Positions 35,597-45,069 of a stretch of DNA of 64,000 bases are shown one piece after another. How positions within the stretch are numbered: the first letter of the stretch is position 1; every line of letters starts with the position of its first letter. This DNA comes from Xanthobacteraceae bacterium (GTDB lineage: Bacteria > Pseudomonadota > Alphaproteobacteria > Rhizobiales > Xanthobacteraceae), in NCBI GenBank assembly GCA_023954195.1, contig JAMLIK010000002.1, positions 868,001 to 932,000 on the forward strand, given 5' to 3'. The notes under the pieces are model-generated. The model ran no database searches. It was not told where the DNA came from and worked only from the letters and a program-made list of their open reading frames with translations. Made by a program: the position numbers and the translations under genes.

Positions 35597-37936
35597 ATGA
35601 CGTTTAGCCGAACATCGGCATGGCGATGGACAATGGTTATGGCGACCGCCGGGTCGCTGGCGCTGACGACCGGGGCGCGGGCGGCGTCCGAGAGCGCCGG
35701 GGCGAAGCCCCAGGCGGCGAAAGCCGCCGCGAAGACAGCGACTTCCAAACCCGCCGCATCCAAGCCCGCCGCCGCGACCAAGGCGCAGGACGCTAAAAAG
35801 GCGCACGCGACCAAGCCGGAAACGCACAAGGCCGCGGCGAAGAAGAAGGCCGAACCGAAAAAGACCGAAGCGAAGAAGGCGCCGTCGAAACCGCCGTCGA
35901 AATCCGCCGCGCCGGCGAAATCGGCCGCGAAGCCGGCCGCCAAACCGCATCCCGCCGCCGCGTTGCCGGCGCCGCGCATCGCGCGCAAGCCCAGCCTGCC
36001 GTCGGTGGTCGCCGCGACATCGTCGACCTCGCAGGCCGATCTTGGCGCGTTGCAGAACGTGATCGAACTGGTGCGGCGGCGAAAGCAAGGCGAGGCGACG
36101 CAGGTGGAAGCCGCGATCGGCGATCCGGTGGCGCGCAAGCTCGCCGAATGGATCATCCTGCGCAGCGCCGACAACGGCGCCGGCGTCGAGCGCTATCAGG
36201 CGTTCCTCGCCGCCAATCCCGGCTGGCCGTCGCAGACCTTCCTGCGCCGCCGCGCCGAGGCCGCGCTGTGGGACGACCGCCGCGACGACGCCGCCGTGCT
36301 GGGCTATTTCCAGAACGAAACGCCGCTGTCCTACAAGGGCAGGCTGGTGCTGGGGCGCGCCTTGCTGGCGCGCGGCGATCGCGCCAATGCCGAGCGGCTC
36401 ATTCGCGAGGCGTGGCGGGATGACAATCTCACCGCGCAAGCGATGGAGGCCGCGGTCCTCGATCAGTTCGGCGCGCTGCTGCGCCCCGCCGACCACAAGG
36501 CGCGGATGGATGCGTTGCTGTACGGCAACGACGGCTTCGAGGCGGCGCTGCGCGCGGCGCATCGCCTCGGCGGCGATCAGGTGGCGCTGGCGCGGGCGCG
36601 CATCGCGGTGTCGAAACGCGCCGCGAACGCCAAGGCGCTGCTCGATGCCGTGCCGGGTGGTCTTCACGACGACGCCGGCTATATCTTCAGCAAGATTCAA
36701 TGGCTGCGTCGGCAGGAGCGCGTCGCCGAAGCCGGCCGCCTGATGTTGAGCGCGCCGCGCGATCCCGCCCGGCTGCACGATCTCGACGAATGGTGGATCG
36801 AGCGCCGCGTGCTGGCGCGCGAATTGCTCGACATCGGCGACAACCGCACCGCCTATCTGGTGGCGCGCGACGCCGCGTTGCCGGCCAAGGACGTTTACAA
36901 GACCCAGAAGGAGTTCACCGCCGGCTGGATCGCGCTACGCTTCCTCAAGGATCCCGCCACCGCCACCCAGCATTTCGCGCGCATTGCCGAGCGCAGCGAC
37001 AATCCCACCGCGCTGGCGCGCGCCGGCTACTGGCTCGGTCGCGCGGCGGAAGCCTCGGGACGGGGCATGGACGCGCGCGCCGCCTATCAGTCCGCCGCCG
37101 CGCACTCCACCAGCTATTACGGCCAGTTGGCGCGCGCCAAGCTCGGCCTGCCGCAGATCGAGATCAACCGCGCGCCGGGGGCCGGCCTGCGCGGCGGAGA
37201 CCGCTTCGAGATGGTGCGCGCGGCGCAACTGCTCTACGCGCTGAACGAGGGCGATCTGGTGATTTCGATTCTCGCTGACCTCGGCGACAACGCCGAAGCC
37301 GAGGTGCTGGCCGGCCTCGGCGATCTGGCTTCGCGCCACAACGACGCACGAGGCCAGTTGTTGCTCGGCAAGGCCGCGATCAATCGCGGCCTGCCGTTCG
37401 ACGTCTATGCCTTCCCGGCCACGGGCCTGCCGCACTACCGGCCGATCGGGCCGGAGGTCGATCCCAGCGTGCTGTTCGCGATCGCGCGGCAGGAAAGCGG
37501 ATTCAACCCCAGCGTGGTCTCGCCGGCGCAAGCCTACGGCCTGATGCAGGTGACGCCATCGGCGGCGAAATATGTCACCCGGAAATACGGCGCGACATAC
37601 GACCTCGGCCGACTGAGGAACGATTCGGTCTACAACACCACGCTCGGCGCCGCCGAACTGGGCGGGCTTCTGGAAGACTATCGCGGCTCCTACATCATGA
37701 CTTTCGCCGCCTACAATGCCGGGCGCGGCAGCCTGAGGAAATGGATCGCGCGCTACGGCGATCCGCGCGATCCCAATGTCGACGCGGTCGATTGGGTGGA
37801 GCGGATTCCGTTCTCGGAGACGCGCAACTACGTGCAGCGGATCATGGAAAACCTGCAAGTCTATCGCGCCCGGTTCGGCGGCGGAACGCGCTTGCAGATT
37901 GAGGCCGACCTGCATCGCGGCGCCAGCGTGCAGTAG
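35597..37936 (+). CDS. slt: Soluble lytic murein transglycosylase
   Basis: A 779-residue periplasmic enzyme that cleaves the glycan strand between MurNAc and GlcNAc. Start ATG 35597 with AAGGA upstream. Residues 1-30 form a signal peptide (TMVMATAGSLALTTGARA). Residues about 31-120 are an unusual Lys/Ala/Pro-rich low-complexity linker. A helical superhelix (U-domain) covers about 145-600. The C-terminal SLT domain has the catalytic Glu in F-A-I-A-R-Q-E-S-G-F-N-P, then A-Y-G-L-M-Q-V-T-P, and F-A-A-Y-N-A-G. Confidence 0.94.
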   Translation: MTFSRTSAWRWTMVMATAGSLALTTGARAASESAGAKPQAAKAAAKTATSKPAASKPAAATKAQDAKKAHATKPETHKAAAKKKAEPKKTEAKKAPSKPPSKSAAPAKSAAKPAAKPHPAAALPAPRIARKPSLPSVVAATSSTSQADLGALQNVIELVRRRKQGEATQVEAAIGDPVARKLAEWIILRSADNGAGVERYQAFLAANPGWPSQTFLRRRAEAALWDDRRDDAAVLGYFQNETPLSYKGRLVLGRALLARGDRANAERLIREAWRDDNLTAQAMEAAVLDQFGALLRPADHKARMDALLYGNDGFEAALRAAHRLGGDQVALARARIAVSKRAANAKALLDAVPGGLHDDAGYIFSKIQWLRRQERVAEAGRLMLSAPRDPARLHDLDEWWIERRVLARELLDIGDNRTAYLVARDAALPAKDVYKTQKEFTAGWIALRFLKDPATATQHFARIAERSDNPTALARAGYWLGRAAEASGRGMDARAAYQSAAAHSTSYYGQLARAKLGLPQIEINRAPGAGLRGGDRFEMVRAAQLLYALNEGDLVISILADLGDNAEAEVLAGLGDLASRHNDARGQLLLGKAAINRGLPFDVYAFPATGLPHYRPIGPEVDPSVLFAIARQESGFNPSVVSPAQAYGLMQVTPSAAKYVTRKYGATYDLGRLRNDSVYNTTLGAAELGGLLEDYRGSYIMTFAAYNAGRGSLRKWIARYGDPRDPNVDAVDWVERIPFSETRNYVQRIMENLQVYRARFGGGTRLQIEADLHRGASVQ

Positions 37937-38031
37937 AGCGTTTTCTAGCGAAGTGGAATCCGGTTCGCGTGAAGAAAACACGTCAGAACATAAAGCCCGC
38001 TCCGCTGCCATCGGAGCGGAAATGGCTCCAG
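37937..38031. repeat. Dispersed intergenic palindrome, family B, copy 1
   Basis: About 95 bp reading AGAGCGTTTTCTAGCGAAGT, then GGAATCCGGTTCGCGTGAAG, AAAACACGTCAGAACATAAA, and closing with a hairpin GCTCCGCTGCCATCGGAGC followed by GGAAATGGCTCCAG. The same module order occurs inverted at 59461-59565. It fills the gap between the convergent slt and uracil-DNA glycosylase genes. Confidence 0.78.
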
Positions 38032-38032
38032 T

Positions 38033-38746
38033 TCAGCCGAGATCGGCGCGGACTTTCGCGAACACGCTCTGAAACATCGCCGGCGTCAGCACACCGGTAT
38101 TGGTGTTGTAACGCGAGCAATGATAGCTGTCGTAAAGCCTCAGCGCGCCGGCTTGATGCATGGCGCCGTGGGCGAACGGGGCTGCCGCGGCGCGCAGGCC
38201 GAGCGCCTTCACGGTCGAATCATGCGCGACACGGCCGAGCGCGACGATGGCGCGCAGGCGCGGCATGTCGGCGAGCGTTGTTTCCAGGAACTGACGGCAG
38301 GTGCGGATTTCAACCGGCAGCGGCTTGTTCTGCGGCGGCACGCAGCGGACCGCATTGCTGATACGGCAATCGATCAGCGTCAGGCCGTCGTCCGGGCGCG
38401 CCTGATAGGTGCCCCGCGCGAAGCCGAATGCGATCAGCGTCGCATACAGCAGATCACCGGCGTAGTCGCCGGTGAACGGGCGGCCGGTGCGGTTGGCGCC
38501 TTGCAGTCCCGGAGCCAGCCCGACGATCAGGAGGGCCGCGTCGCGGTCGCCGAACGAGCGCACCGGCGCGTTGTGCCAACCGGGTTCGCGCGAGCGGATC
38601 GTGTTGCGAAAATCGACCAGCCGCGGACAGAGCGGACAGTCCCGTCCGGGCTCCGCCGGATCGACGATGCCGGGATCGGTGTCGGGGCGAATGTCGGCAA
38701 CCGGGCGGGACGGCGACGGGGGTTTAGTCGTCGAAATCGTCGTCAT
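38033..38746 (-). CDS. Uracil-DNA glycosylase, family 5 (UDGb) type
   Basis: A 237-residue repair glycosylase. Motif A is G-L-A-P-G-L-Q-G-A-N-R-T-G-R-P-F-T-G-D, typical of UDGb, which uses a Gly/Ala rather than a catalytic Asp or Asn at the usual place. Motif B reads S-Y-H-C-S-R-Y-N-T-N-T-G. Four Cys expected to hold a 4Fe-4S cluster are present (Cys37, 40, 135, 150). It removes uracil and hypoxanthine-like lesions, mostly from G:U pairs. ATG 38746 overlaps the end of the NYN gene by 23 bases, indicating coupled translation; a further upstream start is possible but would lie inside that gene. Confidence 0.9.
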   Translation of the reverse strand: MTTISTTKPPSPSRPVADIRPDTDPGIVDPAEPGRDCPLCPRLVDFRNTIRSREPGWHNAPVRSFGDRDAALLIVGLAPGLQGANRTGRPFTGDYAGDLLYATLIAFGFARGTYQARPDDGLTLIDCRISNAVRCVPPQNKPLPVEIRTCRQFLETTLADMPRLRAIVALGRVAHDSTVKALGLRAAAAPFAHGAMHQAGALRLYDSYHCSRYNTNTGVLTPAMFQSVFAKVRADLG

Positions 38747-39353
38747 TGTTTCGCGCGCCGACGGTGCTGCGTTGGAGGAACTGCGGCGTGTGATGGCGGG
38801 GTTCGCGCGGGACGGGGCGCTCCGCGGGATCGCGTCCGATCTTCGCTTGCAGCTCGACCAGGTCGGTGAAAATGTCGGCCTGGCGGCGCAGTTCATCGGC
38901 GATCATCGGCGGCTGGCTGGTGATGGTGGAAACCACCGTGACGCGGACGCCGCGTCGCTGCATCGCCTCGACCAGCGAGCGGAAATCGCCGTCGCCAGAA
39001 AACAGCACCATCTGGTCGATATGCTCGGCGAGCTCCATGGCGTCGACGGCCAGCTCGATGTCCATGTTGCCCTTGACCTTGCGGCGGCCGCTGGCGTCGA
39101 CGAATTCCTTGGTGGCTTTGGTAACCACGGTGTAGCCGTTGTAGTCCAGCCAATCGATCAGCGGGCGGATCGATGAATATTCCTGATCTTCGATGATCGC
39201 CGTGTAATAAAACGCGCGCAAAAGCGTCCCGCGGTTCTGGAACTCCTTCAGGAGGCGTTTGTAGTCGATGTCGAAACCGAGTGTCTTCGCGGTGGCGTAG
39301 AGATTGGCTCCGTCGATAAAGAGCGCGATTTTGCTGGATCCGGGAAAAAGCAT
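38724..39353 (-). CDS. NYN domain (LabA/DUF88) RNase-like protein
   Basis: A 209-residue PIN-like protein with the acidic active site spread as F-I-D-G-A-N-L-Y (Asp14), K-G-N-M-D-I-E-L-A-V-D-A-M and L-F-S-G-D-G-D-F-R-S-L. These match the LabA-like NYN family of predicted metal-dependent RNases. The C-terminus is a disordered acidic tail (NNDDDFDD). The gene overlaps the family-5 uracil-DNA glycosylase, so a nucleic-acid quality-control pairing is plausible but unproven. The RNA target is unknown. Confidence 0.9.
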   Translation of the reverse strand: MLFPGSSKIALFIDGANLYATAKTLGFDIDYKRLLKEFQNRGTLLRAFYYTAIIEDQEYSSIRPLIDWLDYNGYTVVTKATKEFVDASGRRKVKGNMDIELAVDAMELAEHIDQMVLFSGDGDFRSLVEAMQRRGVRVTVVSTITSQPPMIADELRRQADIFTDLVELQAKIGRDPAERPVPREPRHHTPQFLQRSTVGARNNDDDFDD

Positions 39354-39922
39354 TTGATTGCTCGCGATGGCTTCACGTTCTAGCGCCTGTCGGAATAAAC
39401 CGCTGCGCTTGGCTGAGATCAGGCGCCGACAAACCGTCGAGCGTCATGGGATGCCTGCTCCGGCAATAAATCCCGATAACGCATCGGGAGTTGAGAGGAG
39501 CTGTGGATTTGGCGGTCACCAGCCGCCTTGCGGCGGGCGCGGGAAGCGAATGTCAAATCCAAAGCCCCACTTGCAGCTTGTCGTCGCACGCGGTTCTTCG
39601 GCTCCATGTTCGAGCCGCAGGCTCAGACGTTCCGTAACATCGGAGGTGAAACACCAGCGGAAGTGAAACACTAGCGCGACAATGCCGCGATTTCTTGATG
39701 TAGCTCAACGCAACCCCTGCACTCCAACCCCTGCAAGAGGCCGCCGGCGTTCTCAAGCACGCGCTCCGACCCAACCCCGGAACCTGCCATATAAAGTTTA
39801 AGCCTAAGTCTGGGATTGTGCCATAGGGCAAGTGCGGATTTAATGTTGCGAAATCGTCGCAAGCCATATACTTACGGCGTATATTCAACCACATTCAACT
39901 CCTGGAAGCGGAGCGGCAGGAC
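39354..39922. other. 569-bp intergenic region between the NYN gene and rpoZ; possible RNA, no protein gene
   Basis: No convincing protein gene. It contains a minus-strand terminator (39464-39489), a long-range pairing TGGATTTG / CAAATCCA (39529-39560 region) around a GCCGCCTTGCGGCGGGC hairpin, a direct repeat CAACCCCTGC-ACTC-CAACCCCTGC near 39711-39734, and an inverted repeat ATATAC-N7-GTATAT (39866-39884) about 40 bp before rpoZ. A structured RNA on the minus strand could end at the terminator. Confidence 0.4.
39464..39489 (-). terminator. Minus-strand hairpin with T-run upstream of the NYN gene
   Basis: Perfect 7-bp stem (TCCCGAT 39471-39477 / ATCGGGA 39483-39489). Read on the minus strand the second arm is followed by TTTATTG. 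No annotated minus-strand gene lies upstream, so it would terminate an unannotated transcript from the 39490-39880 region. Confidence 0.5.
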
Positions 39923-40315
39923 ATGGCGCGCGTCACCGTTGAAGATTGCATTGACAAGGTCGACAACCGGTTCGACCTGGTGCTGCTGGCCGCGCACCGC
40001 GCCCGCATGATTTCGTCGGGATCGCAGCTCACGGTCGACCGCGACAACGACAAGAACCCGGTGGTCTCGTTACGCGAGATCGCCGACGAGACGATCTCTC
40101 CGGAAGATTTGAAGGAAGAACTGGTTCATTCCTTGCAGAAATTCGTGGAGGTTGACGAGCCGGAGCCGGATACGGTGCCGCTGATTGGTTCAGCCGGGGC
40201 CAGCGTCGACGCCGACGACACCGAGGTGGCCATCGAGCGCATGACCGAGGAGGAACTGCTGAAGGGGCTGGAAGGCCTCGCGCCTCCGGAGGAGCGCCCC
40301 GAGGAGGACGAATAG
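39923..40315 (+). CDS. rpoZ: DNA-directed RNA polymerase subunit omega
   Basis: A 130-residue omega subunit. It begins [20 protein letters not shown] and carries the family's [13 protein letters not shown] and [14 protein letters not shown] motifs; the long acidic C-terminal extension (E-E-R-P-E-E-D-E) is usual in alphaproteobacteria. It helps assemble and stabilise RNA polymerase and forms a ppGpp site with beta-prime. It heads a plus-strand block, with rsh (ppGpp synthetase) 216 bp downstream, separated by a terminator. Confidence 0.97.
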   Translation: MARVTVEDCIDKVDNRFDLVLLAAHRARMISSGSQLTVDRDNDKNPVVSLREIADETISPEDLKEELVHSLQKFVEVDEPEPDTVPLIGSAGASVDADDTEVAIERMTEEELLKGLEGLAPPEERPEEDE

Positions 40316-40376
40316 GCCGGCGCGGCCTGGTCCCGTCGTTCAAATCCCAGTTATCTGAAAAAGCCAGATATCCGAA

Positions 40377-40405
40377 AAAAGCCCGGCCGCCATGTCCGGG
40401 CTTTT
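40377..40405 (+). terminator. Rho-independent terminator after rpoZ
   Basis: Perfect 10-bp stem AAAAGCCCGG (40377-40386) / CCGGGCTTTT (40396-40405), 9-base loop, followed by GCTTTTATT. A smaller hairpin TATCTG / CAGATA at 40352-40370 precedes it. Confidence 0.9.
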
Positions 40406-40531
40406 GCTTTTATTGACGTTTTCTGGCGTTATGATGGAACTGAAAGCGGTATGGCCGGCCGCTGGCCCTTCTCTTTGATCCCGGTCTGTTCGATGGGCCG
40501 GAATGCCTTCCGGCGCGATGGGGTCTGAAGC

Positions 40532-42832
40532 GTGATCGCGTACTGGCGCCGCAATGCGCGGCAAATGCCGACCTCGGCCGACGTTGCGGCCCCCGCCGCC
40601 GTGCCCGCCGTCGAGGTGCCGAAACCGGCCAAGCCGCCGCGTTCGCAGATGATGCGGCAGTACGATCTGGTTGAGCGAGTCCGTTCTTACAACCCGAATA
40701 CCAACGAGGACCTCCTGAACCAGGCTTACGTCTATGCCATGAAAGCCCATGGTGAGCAGACGCGCGCCTCGGGCGACCCGTATTTCTCGCACCCCCTCGA
40801 AGTGGCGGCGATCCTCACCAAGCTGAAGCTCGACGACGCCACCATCGTCGCCGCGCTGCTGCACGACACCATCGAGGACACCGACGCGACGCGCGCCGAG
40901 ATCGACAGCCTGTTCGGCGCCAAGATCGGCGCCCTGGTCGAGGGGCTGACCAAGCTCAAGCGACTAGAACTGGTGTCGCGCGAGGCCAAGCAGGCGGAAA
41001 ACCTGCGTAAGCTGCTGCTGGCGATTTCGGACGACGTGCGGGTCCTGCTGGTCAAGCTGGCCGACCGCCTGCACAACATGCGCACGCTGGAATTCGTGCC
41101 GACCGCCTCGCGCCAACGGATCGCCGAGGAAACGCTCGACATCTATGCCCCGCTCGCCGGGCGCATGGGCATGCAGGAGATGCGCGAGGAACTGGAGGAT
41201 CTGTCGTTCCGAACGCTGAATCCCGAAGCCTATGCGGTGGTGATGCAGCGGCTCGACGCGCTGGCCGACCGCAACCGCAATCTGATCGAGGAAATCGAAA
41301 GCGAACTGTCCGCCAAGCTTGCAAGCCGGGGCATGGTCGCGCGGGTGGTGGGGCGCCGCAAGCGACCGTTCTCGATCTGGACCAAGATGGAGCGCAAGTC
41401 GATCGGTTTCGAGCAACTGTCGGATATCTTCGGCTTTCGCATCGTGTTGCGCGATGTCGAGGAATGCTACCGCGCGGTCGGCATCGTTCACACCACCTGG
41501 CCGGTGGTGCCGGGGCGCTTCAAGGATTACATCTCGACACCGAAGCAGAACGACTATCGCTCGATTCACACCACGGTGATCGGCCCCGGCAATCAGCGCG
41601 TCGAGTTGCAGATCCGTACCGAGGACATGGATCAGATCGCCGAATACGGCATCGCCGCGCACGCGCTCTACAAGGACGGCATGGAAACGCCGACCGACCT
41701 CGTCAAGCGCGAGTCCAATGCGTTCGCCTGGCTGCGCCACACCATCAACCTGCTGTCGGAAAGCGCCAATCCCGAGGAATTTCTCGAACACACCAAGCTG
41801 GAGCTGTTTCACGATCAGGTGTTCTGCTTCACCCCGAAGGGCAAGCTGATCGCGCTGCCGCGTCAGGCCAACGTGATCGATTTCGCCTACGCGGTTCACA
41901 CCGACGTCGGCAACAGCGCGGTCGGCTGCAAGATCAACGGCAAGTTCGCGCCGCTGTCGTCGGAATTGCAGAATGGCGATCAGGTCGAGGTGCTGACGTC
42001 GCGGGTGCAGACCGCGCCGCCGTCGGCCTGGGAGACGCTCGCGGTCACCGGCAAGGCGCGCGCCGCGATCCGGCGCGCCACCCGCACGGCGGTGAAGGGG
42101 CAATACGCGACGCTCGGCCGCCGGATCGTCGAGCGGCTTTTCGCACGGGCGAAGATCGAGTACGCGGACGACAAGCTGAAGGGCGCGCTGCCACGGCTGG
42201 CGCGCGCCTCGATCGAGGACGTGATGGCGTCGGTCGGCCGTGGCGAGATGCGGGCATCCGACGTCGCGCGGGCGATGTATCCGGACTACAAGGAGGAACG
42301 GGTCAAGCGCTTCGGCGAGAAGAAAAGCCTCGCGGTCAAATTGAAGCTGCGCTCGCCCAAGCCGCCGGCGGCGACCGGCGCCGCGATTCCGATTCGCGGC
42401 TTGCGCGGCGATTTGCCGATCAAGTTCGCGCCCAACGGCGGCGCGGTGCCGGGCGATCGCATCGTCGGCATCGTCACGCCGGGCGAGGGCATTACCATCT
42501 ATCCGATCCAGTCCCCGGCGCTGAAGGATTTCGAGGAGGAGCCGGAGCGCTGGCTCGACGTGCGCTGGGACGTCGACGAAACCACGCCGCAGCGGTTTCC
42601 CGCGCGGCTGTTCGTCGAGAACGCCAACGAGCCCGGCAGCCTGGCGCAGATCGCCACCGTGATCGCCGAGCACGACGGCAATATCGACAATATCGGCATG
42701 TTTCGCCGTTCGCCTGATTTCACCGAATTGACCATCGATCTTGAGGTCTATGATCTGAAGCACCTCAGCGCTATCATCGCGCAGTTGCGTGCCAAATCGG
42801 TCGTCTCCAAGGTCGAGCGCGTCAACGGCTAA
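40532..42832 (+). CDS. rsh: Bifunctional (p)ppGpp synthetase/hydrolase Rsh (RelA/SpoT)
   Basis: A 766-residue stringent-response enzyme. An HD hydrolase domain (Y-F-S-H-P-L-E-V ... [10 protein letters not shown], near residues 84-116) is intact, and the synthetase domain follows with G-R[11 protein letters not shown], D-I-F-G-F-R-I-V and [18 protein letters not shown]. The R-x-K-D motif marks a bifunctional enzyme rather than a synthetase-only RelA. C-terminal TGS ([24 protein letters not shown]) and ACT domains complete it. Start GTG 40532 is likely; ATGs at 40565 and 40649 are alternatives because the N-terminal 40 residues are Pro/Ala-rich and unconserved. Confidence 0.96.
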   Translation: MIAYWRRNARQMPTSADVAAPAAVPAVEVPKPAKPPRSQMMRQYDLVERVRSYNPNTNEDLLNQAYVYAMKAHGEQTRASGDPYFSHPLEVAAILTKLKLDDATIVAALLHDTIEDTDATRAEIDSLFGAKIGALVEGLTKLKRLELVSREAKQAENLRKLLLAISDDVRVLLVKLADRLHNMRTLEFVPTASRQRIAEETLDIYAPLAGRMGMQEMREELEDLSFRTLNPEAYAVVMQRLDALADRNRNLIEEIESELSAKLASRGMVARVVGRRKRPFSIWTKMERKSIGFEQLSDIFGFRIVLRDVEECYRAVGIVHTTWPVVPGRFKDYISTPKQNDYRSIHTTVIGPGNQRVELQIRTEDMDQIAEYGIAAHALYKDGMETPTDLVKRESNAFAWLRHTINLLSESANPEEFLEHTKLELFHDQVFCFTPKGKLIALPRQANVIDFAYAVHTDVGNSAVGCKINGKFAPLSSELQNGDQVEVLTSRVQTAPPSAWETLAVTGKARAAIRRATRTAVKGQYATLGRRIVERLFARAKIEYADDKLKGALPRLARASIEDVMASVGRGEMRASDVARAMYPDYKEERVKRFGEKKSLAVKLKLRSPKPPAATGAAIPIRGLRGDLPIKFAPNGGAVPGDRIVGIVTPGEGITIYPIQSPALKDFEEEPERWLDVRWDVDETTPQRFPARLFVENANEPGSLAQIATVIAEHDGNIDNIGMFRRSPDFTELTIDLEVYDLKHLSAIIAQLRAKSVVSKVERVNG

Positions 42833-42861
42833 TTCATATTCGGTCCTCCCGCGAGTTCGCC

Positions 42862-43632
42862 ATGTCCCAGTCCGCCCTTCGTCTCGGGGTCAACGTCGAT
42901 CACGTCGCGACGCTGCGCAACGCGCGCGGCGGGCCGCAGCCCGATCCGGTGCGCGCCGCGTTGGCCGCGATCGAGGCCGGGGCCGACGGCATCACCGCCC
43001 ATCTGCGTGAGGACCGCCGCCACATCCGCGACGACGATATGGCGCGGTTGAAGGCGGAGATTTCCAAGCCGCTCAATTTCGAGATGGCGGCGACCGAGGA
43101 GATGCAGCGCATCGCGCTGGCCACCAAACCGCACGCGGTCTGTCTGGTGCCCGAGCGGCGGATGGAGCTGACCACCGAGGGCGGGCTCGACGTCGTCGGC
43201 CAGCGCGCCGCGCTCGCGCCGGCGATCGCGCGCTTCACCGACGCCGGCATCCGCACCTCGCTGTTCATCGATGCCGAGCCGGCGCAGATCGAAACGGCGG
43301 CGGCGCTGCGGGCCCCGGTGATCGAGTTGCACACCGGCGCGTGGTGCGACGCGGTGACCGGGGGCGACCGCGCCAAGGCCGACCGCGAGTGGCAACGCAT
43401 CGTCGCCGGCGCCAGGCTCGCGGGCGAGGCGGGGCTTGAGGTTCACGCCGGCCACGGGCTCGACTACGCCACGGCCGAAACCATCGCCGCGCTGCCGCAG
43501 ATCATGGAACTGAACATCGGTTACTTCATGATCGGGGAGGCGCTGTTCGTCGGGCTTGCCGAAACGGTGCGGCGGATGCGCGCCGCCATGGCGCGCGGCC
43601 GCGCCGCCGTCGCCGATGCGGCCCGCGCATGA
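42862..43632 (+). CDS. pdxJ: Pyridoxine 5'-phosphate synthase
   Basis: A 256-residue TIM-barrel enzyme of vitamin B6 synthesis, condensing 1-deoxyxylulose 5-phosphate with 3-amino-2-oxopropyl phosphate. Motifs: [15 protein letters not shown] (catalytic Glu/His region), [27 protein letters not shown] and E-L-N-I-G-Y. It starts 29 bp after rsh, and its stop overlaps acpS by 4 bases. Confidence 0.97.
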   Translation: MSQSALRLGVNVDHVATLRNARGGPQPDPVRAALAAIEAGADGITAHLREDRRHIRDDDMARLKAEISKPLNFEMAATEEMQRIALATKPHAVCLVPERRMELTTEGGLDVVGQRAALAPAIARFTDAGIRTSLFIDAEPAQIETAAALRAPVIELHTGAWCDAVTGGDRAKADREWQRIVAGARLAGEAGLEVHAGHGLDYATAETIAALPQIMELNIGYFMIGEALFVGLAETVRRMRAAMARGRAAVADAARA

Positions 43633-44048
43633 TTATCGGCGTCGGCTCCGACCTGATCGATATCCGGCGGATCGCCAAGGTGATCGACCGCCACGGCGAG
43701 CGGTTTCTCGGCCGCATTTTCACCGAGGCCGAGCGCGCCAAGGCCGAACGCCGTGCCAAGAGCGAGAAGATGGTGGTGGCGACCTACGCCAAGCGTTTCG
43801 CCGCCAAGGAGGCGTGCTCCAAGGCGCTCGGCACCGGCATCCGGCGCGGCGTGTGGTGGCGCGACATGGGCGTGGTCAACCTGCCGGGCGGCCGGCCGAC
43901 CATGGAACTGACCGGTGGCGCGCGGGAGCGGCTGCTCCTTCTCACGCCCGCCGGCCACGCGGCGCGGATCGATCTCTCGATCACCGACGACTGGCCGCTG
44001 GCGCAGGCTTTCATCGTGATTTCGGCGGAGCGGCGAATCGATGAGTAA
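43629..44048 (+). CDS. acpS: Holo-[acyl-carrier-protein] synthase
   Basis: A 139-residue phosphopantetheinyl transferase that activates ACP with CoA. The two metal/CoA motifs are present: [12 protein letters not shown] (Asp8) and [17 protein letters not shown] overlaps the pdxJ stop (ATGA), giving the classical pdxJ-acpS pair. The C-terminus is slightly longer than E. coli AcpS. Confidence 0.96.
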   Translation: MIIGVGSDLIDIRRIAKVIDRHGERFLGRIFTEAERAKAERRAKSEKMVVATYAKRFAAKEACSKALGTGIRRGVWWRDMGVVNLPGGRPTMELTGGARERLLLLTPAGHAARIDLSITDDWPLAQAFIVISAERRIDE

Positions 44049-44310
44049 CCCGCGTCCGGACCTCGATATCGAATTAAAAGTCAAATATATCAATGGATTG
44101 TGAAGTTTCGCGGCGACGGTTGATTGCGCGGCGGCGAACAACGGTCTAAAACCCGCCGGGGTGCTTCGTGGCGGATCGACCCTTGGGCTGACCACCGGCG
44201 CGGTGGTCCGGGCGGTTCAGGCGTTCAAAATCGAGCTGGGCTCGGGCGTGACTTTCGGACACGCCGGGCAAATGCTCATCGTCGTGCGTGACGAGGGAAT
44301 TGAGAGAGCG

Positions 44311-45069
44311 ATGAGCGTGACTTCAAGCACCAAGAAGGAAAGCGGTTTCGGCGAGACCGTGCGGGTCGTTATCCACGCCCTGATTATCGCGCTGGTGATC
44401 CGCACCTTTCTGTTTCAGCCTTTCAACATTCCGTCGGGCTCGATGAAGGCGACGCTGCTGGTCGGCGACTACCTGTTCGTCTCCAAATACTCATACGGTT
44501 ACAGCCATTACTCGATCCCGTTTTCGCCGCCGCTGTTTTCAGGCCGCATTTTCGGCTCCGATCCCGCGCGCGGCGACATCGTCGTGTTCCGCCTGCCGAA
44601 GGACGACACCATCGATTACATCAAGCGCGTGATCGGGTTGCCGGGCGATCGCATCCAGATGCGGGACGGGCTGTTGTATATCAACGACGTCGCGGTCAAG
44701 CGCGAGCGGTTGCCGGATTTCGTCGGCGAGGATCCTTGCGGATCCGGCGCCACCGCCCGCGTCAAGCAGTGGCAGGAGACCTTGCCGAACGGCGTGACCT
44801 ACAAGACGCTCGACTGCGTCGATAACGGGTTCTACGACAACACCAGCGTCTACACGGTGCCGGCCGGGCACTTCTTCATGATGGGCGACAACCGCGACAA
44901 CTCCACCGACAGCCGCGTGCTTTCGGCGGTCGGCTACGTGCCGCTGGAAAACATCATCGGCCGCGCCCAGATGATTTTCTTCTCCATCGCCGAGGGCGAA
45001 CAGGCATGGCAAATCTGGCGATGGCCGACCGCGGTGCGGTGGCATCGCCTGTTCTCCATCGTGCGATGA
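44311..45069 (+). CDS. lepB: Signal peptidase I
   Basis: A 252-residue membrane-bound Ser/Lys protease that removes signal peptides. One N-terminal helix (VVIHALIIALVIRTFLFQPF), the nucleophile Ser44 in I-P-S-G-S-M-K-A-T-L-L-V-G-D, general base Lys105 in Y-I-K-R-V-I-G-L-P-G-D, and M-G-D-N-R-D-N-S-T-D-S-R box E. Start ATG 44311 with GAGAG upstream; an open extension to 44161 has no support. The 262 bp upstream of it carries no gene. The stop overlaps rnc. Confidence 0.96.
   Translation: MSVTSSTKKESGFGETVRVVIHALIIALVIRTFLFQPFNIPSGSMKATLLVGDYLFVSKYSYGYSHYSIPFSPPLFSGRIFGSDPARGDIVVFRLPKDDTIDYIKRVIGLPGDRIQMRDGLLYINDVAVKRERLPDFVGEDPCGSGATARVKQWQETLPNGVTYKTLDCVDNGFYDNTSVYTVPAGHFFMMGDNRDNSTDSRVLSAVGYVPLENIIGRAQMIFFSIAEGEQAWQIWRWPTAVRWHRLFSIVR

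Noticed and set aside
39553-39894. Minus-strand frames of 113 and 63 residues before rpoZ
   Set aside because: No ribosome sites, no recognisable domain, overlapping one another; the region is more likely regulatory or RNA.
39354-39922. tmRNA (two-piece alphaproteobacterial ssrA) or SRP RNA in the rpoZ upstream gap
   Set aside because: No tag-peptide coding sequence of the ANDN type and no GGTCCGGAAGGAAGCA-like SRP core on either strand.
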